From: Bacteroidetes bacterium UBA4416
GTDB taxonomy: Bacteria > Bacteroidota > Bacteroidia > B-17B0 > Aurantibacillaceae
DNA: 53,524 nucleotides
Assembly: GCA_002390745.1 (NCBI GenBank)
Contig: DGQK01000062.1
Coordinates: 118,094-171,617 of the forward strand
Reading direction: 5' to 3'
The translations under genes were made by a program, and so were the position numbers. The notes below the pieces were generated by a model. It ran no database searches. It was not told the origin of the DNA and saw nothing but the letters and a program-made list of their open reading frames with translations. Below are positions 1 through 9,328 of the stretch, piece after piece (position 1 is the stretch's first letter; the number at the start of each line of letters is the position of its first letter).

Positions 1-3000
1 GGCACTTACAACTATACGGTAACCAATACCAGCAACGGATGCAGCACCACCGGCTCACAGGCCGTGACACAGAATATCGTACAGCCTACTGTAAGCTCCA
101 GTGTTTCTGCCGTGCTGAACTGCACCCTGACTTCCGTGAATGCGATTGCGAGCACGACCACCACGCCTGTTACCTACAACTGGTCGGGCCCCGGCGTGGT
201 ATCGGGTGGCAACACCTCCTCGCCTGTAGTGAACCAACCCGGCACCTACAACTATACGGTAACCGCCACAAACGGCTGTAAAGCAACCGGCTCTCAGGCT
301 GTCACACAAAATACGGCAGCGCCATCTGTAAGCTCATCGGCCGGAACGCTCAACTGTACGCTCACCGCTGTGAATGCGGTTGCTTCCACAACGACCACGC
401 CTGTTACCTATAACTGGACAGGGCCCGGCATTACGGGAGGCACAGCAACGGCTACCATTACTGCTAATCTGCCCGGCACTTACAACTATACGGTAACCGC
501 TACAAATGGCTGCCAGGCAACGGGCTCGCAGGCTGTTACGCAAAACACAACGGCGCCGACAGTGACCATGCCGGGTACACAAACCATTACCTGCGCTGCT
601 CCTTCTGTTACGCTTGCGGCATCTGCCAACCCATCGAACAGCACGCCGGTATGGGCGGGCGGTGTCTCCAGCGGTGTTAACAGCTATACGGCGACTGCGT
701 CTTCTGCCAACACCTATACGCTTACCGTTACCAATCCTGCCAACGGCTGTACGGGAACCGGAACGGTGCAGGTTGTTCCTAATGCAGGCTTCCCAACTGT
801 TCTGGCAAGCAATACGAATTCGCTCAACTGTAATGTGACGACTGCACAGGTGGTGGCCACCACCACCACCAGCCCTGTATCTTACAGCTGGAGCGGCCCG
901 GGCATTACCGCCGGGGCAACAACAGCTACTGCATCGGTGAATACCGGCGGACAGTATACCGTTGTGGTGACCAATGCCATTTCGCTGTGCTCTTCTACAA
1001 TTACCATTGCCGTGCCATCGAGCACCACGCCAACCACTCCTTCTATTACGGCAACCGGATCCATCACCTGCTCGAGCCCGACGATCGCCCTCAACGGCGC
1101 TCCGCTGAGCGGTGTCACCTATACCTGGACGGGTAGCGGCATCACCAGCAATCCCAATCTGCAGAATGTGATTGTGAATGCGGGAGGAAATTATGTACTA
1201 AGCATTACAACCACGAGCAACGGCTGCGTGGGATCTCAGACCATTTCGGTGGCAACGAATACAACGGCGCCAACGGTAAGCTTAACGACCACATCTTACA
1301 CAACCACGTGTGCAGTGCCTACCGCAACTTTCAATGCGGTTGCCAACCCCGCTGCGGGAACAACGTACAGCTGGACGGTTCCTCCAACAGGCTCCTTAAG
1401 CAGCTACACGGTGGCTAACCCGGTGGCAAGCGGCGCCGGCATATATACAGTGGCTGTAACCAATACAGTGAATGGCTGCTCGACATCGGCATCCACACAA
1501 GGCACGGTACAGGTTACGGCTGATTCAGGACTTCCTTCGGGAACGATCTCACAAACTACCGCGTCACTGACCTGTGCAACCTCTGTACAAACGGCAACGG
1601 TCACCACCAATCCTTCTGCAAACATCACCTTTACCTGGAGCCCTGCACCAGCTACCGGTGTCAACTCCGCTGCGGCTACGTTTACTGCTCCGGGAACCTA
1701 CACCTGCTCTTTTACCAATACCTCCAACTCCTGCCCGGGCAGCACACAGATCACCATCATCACCAACACCACAGCACCGCTGGTATCTGTGACTCCGACG
1801 GCTACACTTACCTGCAATACAACAACGACGGTTCTGAGCTCCGTGGTGACGCCTTCTGCCGGCATCAGTTATTCATGGACCGGCGCCGGGATCTCCGGGC
1901 CTTCCAACGGCTCATCGGTTTCGGTGAATGGTGCGGGAGGCTATACACTGACGGCACTGAACTCTGTAAACGGATGTTCGGCAACGGCAACGTCGTCGGT
2001 GATCAGTAATACCACGCCTCCTACGCTGAGCATAACGCCGTCATCTACGGTGATCACCTGCGGCACGCCTACTCTGAATCTCAATGCTGTTACCAACTCC
2101 ACCGTCATTCCTGTTTGGAATACGCCAAGCGGTAATGCATATAATCCTATTGTCGCTTTTACCTCAGGCGATTATACGGTAACTGTCACGGATCCTGTAT
2201 CCGGTTGCACCAATTCGCTTACCATGTCAGTAGCCGGAAGCACGGTTGCTCCCAGCCTTAGCGTCACCGCCAACTCTTCGATTGCCTGCGGCTCAAGCTC
2301 AACGCAATTATCGGCTAATGCCGGCTCAGCCACGGGTATAAGCTATAGCTGGACAGGGCCTGCCGGAAGCACTATTTCCGGTGGCACAACAGCAACGCCT
2401 TCGGTAGACACTCCCGGCAATTATACGGTGGTAATTACCAACAGCTATGGCTGTACCAGCACGGCCACAGTGGCTGTGACCCAAAACACGGTGACTGCGG
2501 CCTTTACCGCCGATCCGACCAGCGGCATTATTCCATTGGATGTGAATACCACGAACCAAAGTACCGGCAGCGGTTTATCCTACAGCTGGAATTTCGGCAA
2601 CGGCAGCACCTCCACGGCTCTCAACCCTGGCACCAGCTACCCTAACAGCGGCACTTATACCATCACCCTGATCGCCACCTCCGGCAATTGCGCGGATACA
2701 GCTTATGCGGTGATTGTTGTCGAAGAGAATCTTTCCCTGGAGATCCCGAACGTATTTACGCCAAACGGCGACGGCACCAACGATCTGTTTACGATCAAAT
2801 CTACCGGTATCAAGGAAATCTCCCTACAGATCTTCAACCGCTGGGGCGAGAAACTCTATGAGTTTACCGGTGTAAAAGCCGCCTGGGATGGTATGACTCC
2901 TCTTGGGGCCAAGGTACCTGATGCGACCTATTTCTATTTTGTAAAGGCCACAGGCTTTGATGGCAAGGAAATTGAAAAACACGGCACGGTGAACCTCTTC

Positions 3001-3006
3001 CACTAA
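1..3006 (+). CDS. Ig/PKD-repeat adhesin with CHU_C C-terminal domain (5' end outside window)
   Basis: The frame is open from base 1, so the start lies upstream. About eleven repeats of 75-85 residues are visible. Each has an early Cys (L-N/T-C), a central Y-x-W-[ST]-G-P-G, and a late NGC followed by a beta strand ending in QN; the paired Cys suggest one disulfide per Ig-like unit. A PKD-like domain (YSWNFGNGSTS) follows at about 2490-2720, then a CHU_C/gliding-motility-associated domain (IPNVFTPNGDGTNDLF ... WGEKLYEF ... ATYFYFVKA) at about 2725-3003. In Bacteroidota this domain marks surface proteins exported by T9SS. The product is probably a long cell-surface adhesin. Its C-terminus is nearly identical to that of the protein at 3725-7948, so the two are paralogues. 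Ligand unknown. Confidence 0.9.
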   Translation, partial: GTYNYTVTNTSNGCSTTGSQAVTQNIVQPTVSSSVSAVLNCTLTSVNAIASTTTTPVTYNWSGPGVVSGGNTSSPVVNQPGTYNYTVTATNGCKATGSQAVTQNTAAPSVSSSAGTLNCTLTAVNAVASTTTTPVTYNWTGPGITGGTATATITANLPGTYNYTVTATNGCQATGSQAVTQNTTAPTVTMPGTQTITCAAPSVTLAASANPSNSTPVWAGGVSSGVNSYTATASSANTYTLTVTNPANGCTGTGTVQVVPNAGFPTVLASNTNSLNCNVTTAQVVATTTTSPVSYSWSGPGITAGATTATASVNTGGQYTVVVTNAISLCSSTITIAVPSSTTPTTPSITATGSITCSSPTIALNGAPLSGVTYTWTGSGITSNPNLQNVIVNAGGNYVLSITTTSNGCVGSQTISVATNTTAPTVSLTTTSYTTTCAVPTATFNAVANPAAGTTYSWTVPPTGSLSSYTVANPVASGAGIYTVAVTNTVNGCSTSASTQGTVQVTADSGLPSGTISQTTASLTCATSVQTATVTTNPSANITFTWSPAPATGVNSAAATFTAPGTYTCSFTNTSNSCPGSTQITIITNTTAPLVSVTPTATLTCNTTTTVLSSVVTPSAGISYSWTGAGISGPSNGSSVSVNGAGGYTLTALNSVNGCSATATSSVISNTTPPTLSITPSSTVITCGTPTLNLNAVTNSTVIPVWNTPSGNAYNPIVAFTSGDYTVTVTDPVSGCTNSLTMSVAGSTVAPSLSVTANSSIACGSSSTQLSANAGSATGISYSWTGPAGSTISGGTTATPSVDTPGNYTVVITNSYGCTSTATVAVTQNTVTAAFTADPTSGIIPLDVNTTNQSTGSGLSYSWNFGNGSTSTALNPGTSYPNSGTYTITLIATSGNCADTAYAVIVVEENLSLEIPNVFTPNGDGTNDLFTIKSTGIKEISLQIFNRWGEKLYEFTGVKAAWDGMTPLGAKVPDATYFYFVKATGFDGKEIEKHGTVNLFH

Positions 3007-3037
3007 AATCAGATTCATTTTTAAGGGAACCCTGACG

Positions 3038-3072
3038 AGAGCCTCCGCAAAATTCTGCGGGGGCTCTTTTTA
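3038..3072 (+). terminator. Rho-independent terminator of the first adhesin
   Basis: AGAGCCTCCGCA (3038-3049) pairs with TGCGGGGGCTCT (3056-3067) with one T-G wobble and a 6-nt loop, followed by a T-rich tract. It lies 32 bp after the stop codon. Confidence 0.9.
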
Positions 3073-3176
3073 TTTCCGCTACCGGCCTGGCATTTTGCTT
3101 CCCTCAGCAAAAATACAGATTCACTCATTATAACAAAATACCCCACGCTGCATAGTTAAAATTTGAAAAAATGGCT

Positions 3177-3184
3177 TATTTTTG
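3177..3184 (+). promoter_or_regulatory. Candidate -7 element (TATTTTTG)
   Basis: Matches TAnnTTTG, the -7 box of the Bacteroidota primary sigma factor. It lies about 100 bp before the small secreted protein at 3287. A TTTG sits only 11 bp upstream rather than about 19, so the -33 element is not convincing. Confidence 0.4.
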
Positions 3185-3286
3185 CTCAACTATCAGATTC
3201 CTAAAATTCTTTTTCCGTTCTTTTTGAAGTCCTGCCTCGATTTGGCGCCATTTATTTAAATTCTGCTAACCCTAAACAAATTTAAA

Positions 3287-3682
3287 ATGAAGAAGATTTA
3301 CATTTTCCTTTTTGCCTGTGCTACTACTTTAGGCAACCTTCAGGCCCAAAAGCAATACGACTGTTACCGCCTTCAGGAGTTCATGTTCAATTCACAAACA
3401 CAGGCCCACGATACGCCTGTTGAACATGCCGACTTTTCAAAATTTGTGGTGGACGAGCAAAAAATGTCACTCACGCAAAATCATGATGACGGTACTTCAA
3501 CGGTTCTTCCTATCAAATCCGTGAATACGGCCGATAAGAAAATCATCAGCTACCAGGTGCTGTCTCCTGCCAACGGTTTTACGTATGTGTATAGGATCAA
3601 CTCATCCTCTACGGTGATTGAAGTGCTGATCCTTCAGAATAACAAGGAAACGCTTCTGAAAAAATACCTCTACAGAGGCTAA
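3287..3682 (+). CDS. Small secreted protein of unknown function
   Basis: A 131-residue protein with a clear signal peptide: basic start (MKK), hydrophobic core, and likely cleavage at LQAQ. The mature part is about 110 residues, with no transmembrane segment and no repeat. I do not recognise a family; the short alternating strands (KIISYQVLS, FTYVYRINSS, VIEVLILQN) suggest a small beta-rich fold. It lies between two paralogous adhesins, 42 bp before the second, and could be co-transcribed with it. A role in adhesin export or folding is only a guess from position. Confidence 0.75.
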   Translation: MKKIYIFLFACATTLGNLQAQKQYDCYRLQEFMFNSQTQAHDTPVEHADFSKFVVDEQKMSLTQNHDDGTSTVLPIKSVNTADKKIISYQVLSPANGFTYVYRINSSSTVIEVLILQNNKETLLKKYLYRG

Positions 3683-3724
3683 TAACCTCGTCCCGATTTT
3701 TTATTTCACTAAACTAACATCCCT

Positions 3725-6700
3725 ATGAAAAAACTTTACGACTTAAAAGTTTTAGCACTGTGCAGCGTTTGCATCTGCCTGTTTACAGGCATTCTGAAAG
3801 CACAAATCCCGATTGACTGTAATAAGTTTTACCTGCACAATCCTCCCACCATTTATTCCTACGATCCTGCGACTTCCTCCTATGCGACCAACCCGATCAG
3901 TTGCCCTGCAGGCGGGAATGGGCTTGCGGTGAGCAATAACCTCAATTCGGCCACTCCGGCTATGACGTTTTACACGATGGTAAGCGGACAATACTGGTAT
4001 TACAATGGCTCCAGCTGGGTAAATACAGGCCACAGCAGCAGCAGCTCCTCCGCGGTGAACCTTTGCGGCGCGGGCCCTTATATCTATAACCTCGACGGGA
4101 TCAACTCCCGCGTTTATCGCTACAATGGTACAGGAACGGATGTGCTCGTGCTGGTACTCAGCGGCTGGGGCGGCCCATACGATCTTATCGGTGATGACAA
4201 CGGGAATTTTTATGTGCTGTACCTGAATTCGGGCGCGCAGAAGCTGGTGAAATACAGTCCTTCGGGCTCTGTCTTATGCACCTATAACCTTGTCAATGCA
4301 CCGGTAGCCACAGCGGGAGCAGGCTACGCCATCATCGGCAATAAATTGTACATGAACACGGGCTCGGGTGATTATGTGGGCACTATTGTAGGCAATACGA
4401 TCACGTTTACCGGACTGAGCGGCTTGCCGGCAGGTATGGGTGATTTTGCTTCCTGCCCTTTCCCTCAGCTTACTTCAGGTATTAACACTACGGGGAACCT
4501 TACCTGTGCCACACTTTCCTCTGTTCTGACAGCTACTACCAGCGTTACCGGCCCCAGCTACAACTGGAGCGGGCCAGGCATTGTGAGTGGCGCCGGCACC
4601 AGCGCCGTTACCGTGAACCAGCCGGGTGTGTATACGGTTGTGATCACCGGCAGCGGAGGAGCCTGCCCGGGTGCTTCTACTTCTACTGTTGCGATTACGC
4701 AAAACGGCATCCCACCTTCACCGACAGCTTCCAGCACGGGGGCTGTAACCTGCGCCAGCAGCGCCGTAAACCTTTCCTGCTCCTTATCGGGTATGACGTA
4801 TACCTGGACTGCTCCGTCGGGCAGCTCCATTACTTCAGGCCTTAACTCTCAGAATGCAACAGGCAGCGGTGGGGGAACCTACACGGTTACGGTCCGGGAT
4901 CCTATCGGCGGCTGCGTGAACACTGCTGTCGTGACAGTTGCGTCCAATACAACACCTCCTTCGGGTGTAGGGGCTTCTGCCAGCGGTGTGCTGACCTGTG
5001 CTACCACGAATGTGTCTTTATCGGGTTCTCCGGGATCGGGTGTTAACTATAGCTGGACAGGGCCTGGTATCGTGTCGGGCAACACGACAGCAAACCCTGT
5101 AGTGAACCAGCCGGGCACCTACAACCTGACGGTTACCAATCCTTCCAACGGCTGTACAGCCAATACCTCGGTGGTTGTCTCTCAAAACATTACACCTCCC
5201 TCGGCCTCAGCGGCAGCTGGAAGCGGCGGTGTGCTTAACTGCAACGTGACCTCTCTTTCTCTCTCGGGTACACCGGGCAGCGGTGTCACCTACAGCTGGA
5301 GCGGGCCGGGCATTGTATCGGGCGGTAATACAGCCAATCCTGTGGTGAATCAACCGGGAACGTATAACCTGGTGGTGACCAATACGTCCAACGGCTGTAC
5401 GAATTCTTCTGCGCCGGCATCTGTGAATGTATCACAAAATACAGCACAGCCTGTGGCAACTGCTGCGGCAGGTAACGGCGGTGTGCTCAACTGTAACGTC
5501 ACTTCTCTTTCTCTCTCCGGCACACCGGGCAGCGGCGTCAGCTACAACTGGAGCGGACCGGGCATTGTATCGGGCGGCACTACGGCGAATCCGGTGGTGA
5601 ACCAACCGGGAACGTATAACCTGGTGGTGACCAATACGTCCAACGGCTGCTCTAATTCGGCAAGCCCGGCTTCGGTAGTTGTATCACAAAACAATACGCC
5701 TCCTTCGGCCTCTGCGGTAACGGGCAGCACGGTAACCTGCGCTTCGCAGGCGGTGAACCTCAGCAGTTCTCCGGCAGGCATGAGCTATACCTGGACTGCT
5801 CCGGCAGGAAGCTCGGTAACTTCGGGTACCAACTCTCAAAATGCTACGGGCAATGGTGGCGGTACGTATACGGTAACGGTACTGAACGCTGGCAACGGCT
5901 GCTTTACCAATGCGCTGATCACGATTCCTCAAAACACAACGCCTCCTGCGGGTGTGACAGCGGCATCAGGCGGTACTTTGTCCTGCTCGGTGACCAACGT
6001 TACCTTATCCGGCACTCCGGGCAGCGGCGTAACGTATAGCTGGAGCGGGCCGGGCATTGTATCAGGCGGCAATACCGCCAATCCTGTGGTGAACCAGCCG
6101 GGCAATTACAGCTTAACGGTAACGAATCCGTCCAACGGCTGCTCTAACACAACGCCTGCTGTGGCCAACGTGGCTCAGAACGGCGCGGTGCCTCCTGCTT
6201 CTATTGCTTCCAGCGGCTCTATCACCTGCACGACGCCTTCGCTCTCGCTGAGCGGCAGTGCTTCTTCGGGCTCTACGTATAGCTGGACGGGGCCGGGTAT
6301 TGTTTCGGGCGGTTCTTCTTCTACTGCGGTGATAAGCCTGGCAGGCACGTATGTGTTCAGCGTCACGAATACGCTGAGCGGCTGTTCCAATTCGGCCACC
6401 GTCACGATCTCTCAGAATACCGGCGCTCCTTCGCCTGTGATCACTGCTTCGGGTGGTGGCACGCTGACCTGCAATGTGACGACATTAACGCTTACAGGGA
6501 CTCCTGCTTCGGGTGTAAGCTACAGCTGGAGCGGCCCCGGCATTGTATCGGGCGGCACCACTGCTACTCCTGTGATCAACTTACCGGGAACCTACAGCCT
6601 CACTGCCACCAACACGGTGAATGGCTGCTCGAATACAACGCCTGCCGTGATCAGTGTATCGCAGAACACAACCGCTCCTGTGGTGGCCATCACCACCACG

Positions 6701-7948
6701 GCCGGCAGCAGCAGCATTACCTGCGCCGTGAGCTCTGTGACGCTTAATGCATCACCGGGTACAGGAGTTACTTACAGCTGGACAGGGCCAGGCATTGTAT
6801 CAGGAAGCAATACAGCGAGTCCGGTGGTGAATCAGGCGGGCAATTATTCGGTAACGGTTACCGATATGGCAACAGGTTGTTCCAATGCCACGGGCAGCGC
6901 GGGTTCTGTGGTGAATGTGCCACTGAATACAACGCTTCCTACGGCCTTCATCAATACGGCATCTGCCGGCACGATTACCTGCTCGAACCCGGTAACGGTT
7001 GTCAACGCAACGGCTTCGTCTTCGGGGGCGTCGATCACCTATAGCTGGACGAGTGCAAGCGGGCCTATGGCCAACAGCAATACCAATGCGCCTGCCATCA
7101 GCGCTGCGGGCGATTATACGCTCACGGTGTACGATATGCAGAATGGATGCAGCAACACGGCTACCGTGTCTGTTCCGAGCAACCTCACGCAGCCCAGCGG
7201 TGTTAGCGCAGGGACAAATACGGTACTGCCTTGCAACAGCGGCAGCAGCATTGTGCTGCAGGGCTTAAGTTCGCCGAATGTATCGTTCCAGTGGCAGGGA
7301 CCTGGTGGATACACGGCTTCTACACAGAATGCGACGGGCGTTACGGTTCCGGGGCAGTATGTGTTTACGGCCACCGACCTCACGAGTGGCTGTAGCGTTC
7401 AGGCTTCAGTAACGGTATCGAGCCAGAGTGTTGTAGCGGCTTTCACTCCCGACCAAACGGGCGGGCTGGCGCCACTGCCGGTAAATTTCACGAACAACAG
7501 CACCGGCGGCAGCACCTATTCCTGGAATTTCGGTGACGGATCTACTGCAACAACGTTCAATGCAAGCAATACGTTCCAGGGATCGGGCACATACACGGTG
7601 ATCCTCACGGTGTATAACGCATCGCGCACCTGCAGCGATACGGCCAGCGCCATCATCATTATGGATGATCAGCTAAGCCTGGAGATCCCGAATGTGTTTA
7701 CGCCTAATAACGATAATATCAACGATCTGTTCACGATCAAATCCAAAGGTGTGAAAGAGATCTCCCTGCAGATCTTCAATCGCTGGGGCGAGAAGCTGTA
7801 TGAGTTTACGGGCGCCAAAGCAGCCTGGGACGGTATGACGGGCCAGGGTGGAATTGTACCGGACGCGACGTATTTCTATTTCGTAAAAGCGACGGGGTAT
7901 GACAACACGGTGATCGAGAAAAACGGAACGGTGAATTTGTTCCGATAA
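3725..7948 (+). CDS. Ig/PKD-repeat adhesin with N-terminal domain and CHU_C tail
   Basis: Complete 1407-residue secreted protein. Signal peptide at residues 1-26 (ending LKAQ). A unique N-terminal region of about 220 residues follows, possibly propeller-like strands (NFYVLYLNSG, KLVKYSPSG). Twelve Ig-like repeats of about 80 residues come next, each with two Cys and the core YSWSGPGIVSGG; units 4 and 5 (about 5200-5700) are almost identical in DNA. Then a PKD domain (YSWNFGDGST) and the CHU_C domain (IPNVFTPNNDNINDLF to the end). T9SS surface adhesin by family; the unique N-terminus may carry binding specificity. Near-identical repeats make copy-number change by recombination likely and could also collapse in assembly. 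Confidence 0.92.
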   Translation: MKKLYDLKVLALCSVCICLFTGILKAQIPIDCNKFYLHNPPTIYSYDPATSSYATNPISCPAGGNGLAVSNNLNSATPAMTFYTMVSGQYWYYNGSSWVNTGHSSSSSSAVNLCGAGPYIYNLDGINSRVYRYNGTGTDVLVLVLSGWGGPYDLIGDDNGNFYVLYLNSGAQKLVKYSPSGSVLCTYNLVNAPVATAGAGYAIIGNKLYMNTGSGDYVGTIVGNTITFTGLSGLPAGMGDFASCPFPQLTSGINTTGNLTCATLSSVLTATTSVTGPSYNWSGPGIVSGAGTSAVTVNQPGVYTVVITGSGGACPGASTSTVAITQNGIPPSPTASSTGAVTCASSAVNLSCSLSGMTYTWTAPSGSSITSGLNSQNATGSGGGTYTVTVRDPIGGCVNTAVVTVASNTTPPSGVGASASGVLTCATTNVSLSGSPGSGVNYSWTGPGIVSGNTTANPVVNQPGTYNLTVTNPSNGCTANTSVVVSQNITPPSASAAAGSGGVLNCNVTSLSLSGTPGSGVTYSWSGPGIVSGGNTANPVVNQPGTYNLVVTNTSNGCTNSSAPASVNVSQNTAQPVATAAAGNGGVLNCNVTSLSLSGTPGSGVSYNWSGPGIVSGGTTANPVVNQPGTYNLVVTNTSNGCSNSASPASVVVSQNNTPPSASAVTGSTVTCASQAVNLSSSPAGMSYTWTAPAGSSVTSGTNSQNATGNGGGTYTVTVLNAGNGCFTNALITIPQNTTPPAGVTAASGGTLSCSVTNVTLSGTPGSGVTYSWSGPGIVSGGNTANPVVNQPGNYSLTVTNPSNGCSNTTPAVANVAQNGAVPPASIASSGSITCTTPSLSLSGSASSGSTYSWTGPGIVSGGSSSTAVISLAGTYVFSVTNTLSGCSNSATVTISQNTGAPSPVITASGGGTLTCNVTTLTLTGTPASGVSYSWSGPGIVSGGTTATPVINLPGTYSLTATNTVNGCSNTTPAVISVSQNTTAPVVAITTTAGSSSITCAVSSVTLNASPGTGVTYSWTGPGIVSGSNTASPVVNQAGNYSVTVTDMATGCSNATGSAGSVVNVPLNTTLPTAFINTASAGTITCSNPVTVVNATASSSGASITYSWTSASGPMANSNTNAPAISAAGDYTLTVYDMQNGCSNTATVSVPSNLTQPSGVSAGTNTVLPCNSGSSIVLQGLSSPNVSFQWQGPGGYTASTQNATGVTVPGQYVFTATDLTSGCSVQASVTVSSQSVVAAFTPDQTGGLAPLPVNFTNNSTGGSTYSWNFGDGSTATTFNASNTFQGSGTYTVILTVYNASRTCSDTASAIIIMDDQLSLEIPNVFTPNNDNINDLFTIKSKGVKEISLQIFNRWGEKLYEFTGAKAAWDGMTGQGGIVPDATYFYFVKATGYDNTVIEKNGTVNLFR

Positions 7949-7969
7949 AATTGTCACGTTTTTTATAAC

Positions 7970-8006
7970 AAAGGCCTTCTGCTGCGATGCGGAAGGCCTT
8001 TTTTGT
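7970..8006 (+). terminator. Rho-independent terminator of the second adhesin
   Basis: AAAGGCCTTCTGC pairs with GCGGAAGGCCTTT (one wobble, 6-nt loop), followed by a T-rich tract. It lies 21 bp after the adhesin stop. Confidence 0.92.
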
Positions 8007-8320
8007 TTTTCGGCTGTAACGTGTGCAGCAGAGCACAGATTGTTCGGTGCGCGAAGCTTTTAGTTTCGTCCCTGTGCGACCTTGGTATTTTCTTCGCTTC
8101 TTTGCGTTTTTCCAAATGCCTTGTTAAGTCATTGCTAAATGGTGGGGAGTTATAGCAATCCGAGGCTTGAGGGTATTCTGACCGCACAAAAACCTGACAA
8201 AATTACCGGCCTGATGGAAAATAGCTTATTTTTGATATCCTGTTTGTCAAGCTTTCGGGAAAATAGCGCCCGTAAATAATTAAAAAACAGGCTATTTCTT
8301 GAATATTTTTCAACAATTTT

Positions 8321-8351
8321 TTTGTTGATGAATAAAATAGTTATATCTTTG
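8321..8351 (+). promoter_or_regulatory. Promoter of the ribosomal supercluster
   Basis: TTTG (8321-8324), exactly 19 bp, then TATCTTTG (8344-8351): a complete match to the Bacteroidota -33/-7 consensus. It lies 64 bp before rpsL. A small dyad, CCCCA-AAA-TGGGG (8356-8368), falls at or just after the expected start of transcription, so the leader would begin with a short hairpin. Confidence 0.88.
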
Positions 8352-8414
8352 CCGTCCCCAAAATGGGGAGAAAGCGTAAATTATAGTAAAATCAAGTAAC
8401 ACAGAGGATTTAAG

Positions 8415-8825
8415 ATGCCTACAATATCGCAATTAGTAAGAAAAGGACGCTATAAAGCTCCTAACAAAAGTAAATCGGCCGCTTTGGACAGCTGTCCACA
8501 ACGCCGTGGTGTTTGTACACGTGTGTATACAACAACCCCTAAGAAACCTAACTCAGCTATGCGCAAAGTAGCGAAGGTACGTTTAACCAATAAGCAAGAG
8601 ATCATTGCTTATATCCCGGGTGAGGGACACAACCTGCAGGAGCACAGTATCGTACTGGTACGTGGCGGCAGGGTGAAAGACTTACCGGGTGTGCGTTACC
8701 ACATCGTTCGCGGATCTTTGGATACCGCTGGTGTAGAAGGCAGAAAACAACAGCGTTCCAAATACGGAACCAAACGTCCTAAAGCGGGTGCTGCTGCAGC
8801 TCCGGCAAAAGGCAAGAAAAAATAA
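8415..8825 (+). CDS. rpsL: 30S ribosomal protein S12
   Basis: A 136-residue S12 at the decoding centre of the 30S subunit. The signature TTPKKPNSA is present with Lys at 43 and 44, and GRVKDLPG carries Lys88 and Asp89. These are the wild-type residues at positions where changes give streptomycin resistance in other bacteria; Asp89 is the methylthiolated residue in E. coli. The C-terminus carries an Ala/Lys-rich tail beyond the E. coli length. It is the first gene of the cluster, 64 bp after the promoter. Confidence 0.99.
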   Translation: MPTISQLVRKGRYKAPNKSKSAALDSCPQRRGVCTRVYTTTPKKPNSAMRKVAKVRLTNKQEIIAYIPGEGHNLQEHSIVLVRGGRVKDLPGVRYHIVRGSLDTAGVEGRKQQRSKYGTKRPKAGAAAAPAKGKKK

Positions 8826-8854
8826 TCCATAAGACAATTTAAGTAGATTTAACC

Positions 8855-9322
8855 ATGAGGAAATCAACCGCTAAAAAAAGAATCCTGTTACCTGATCCGA
8901 TATATAATGATATATTGGTTACCCGCTTTTTAAACAGCTTAATGTACGACGGTAAGAAAAATACCGCGTCAAAATTATTTCACGAGTGCTTAGAGATCGT
9001 TGCAAAACGTACTAACGAAGATGGCCTGGAAGTTTTCAAAAAAGGATTAGCCAATGTTACTCCGCAAGTTGAAGTTCGTTCCCGTCGTGTTGGTGGTGCA
9101 ACGTTCCAGATTCCTTCTGAGGTTCGCCCTGAGAGGAAATTAGCTTTGGCTATTAAATGGATGATCACTTACGCACGCAAGCGCAACGAAAAATCAATGG
9201 CTCAGAAATTAGCCGGCGAGATCGTTTCAGCTTCCAAAGAAGAAGGTGCTGCTTTCAAAAAGAAAGAAGACGTCCACAAAATGGCAGAGGCCAATAAAGC
9301 ATTTTCACATTTCAGATTCTAA
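8855..9322 (+). CDS. rpsG: 30S ribosomal protein S7
   Basis: A 155-residue S7, the primary 16S rRNA binder that nucleates the 30S head. Recognised by MRKSTAKKR, the central GGATFQIPSEVRPERK loop and the WMITYARKRNEKSM helix. It lies 29 bp after rpsL and 6 bp before fusA, the classical str-operon order. In E. coli S7 represses its own operon by binding the S12-S7 spacer; the spacer here is too short to show an obvious copy of that site. Confidence 0.99.
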   Translation: MRKSTAKKRILLPDPIYNDILVTRFLNSLMYDGKKNTASKLFHECLEIVAKRTNEDGLEVFKKGLANVTPQVEVRSRRVGGATFQIPSEVRPERKLALAIKWMITYARKRNEKSMAQKLAGEIVSASKEEGAAFKKKEDVHKMAEANKAFSHFRF

Positions 9323-9328
9323 TACAAA

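Larger units (their letters stand above)
7949..8414 (+). other. Intergenic region: terminator, repeat remnant and ribosomal promoter
   Basis: This 466-bp stretch has no credible gene. It holds the adhesin terminator (7970-8001), a remnant-like stretch around 8050-8110 whose reverse strand reads GCAAAGAAGCGAAG (similar in character to the start of the gap at 33.12 kb), a TATTTTTG at 8227-8234, and the main ribosomal promoter at 8321-8351. Confidence 0.7.

Noticed and set aside
4480..7430. Regular 240-bp periodicity that could suggest a repeat array
   Set aside because: It is fully explained by tandem Ig-like protein repeats in one open frame.
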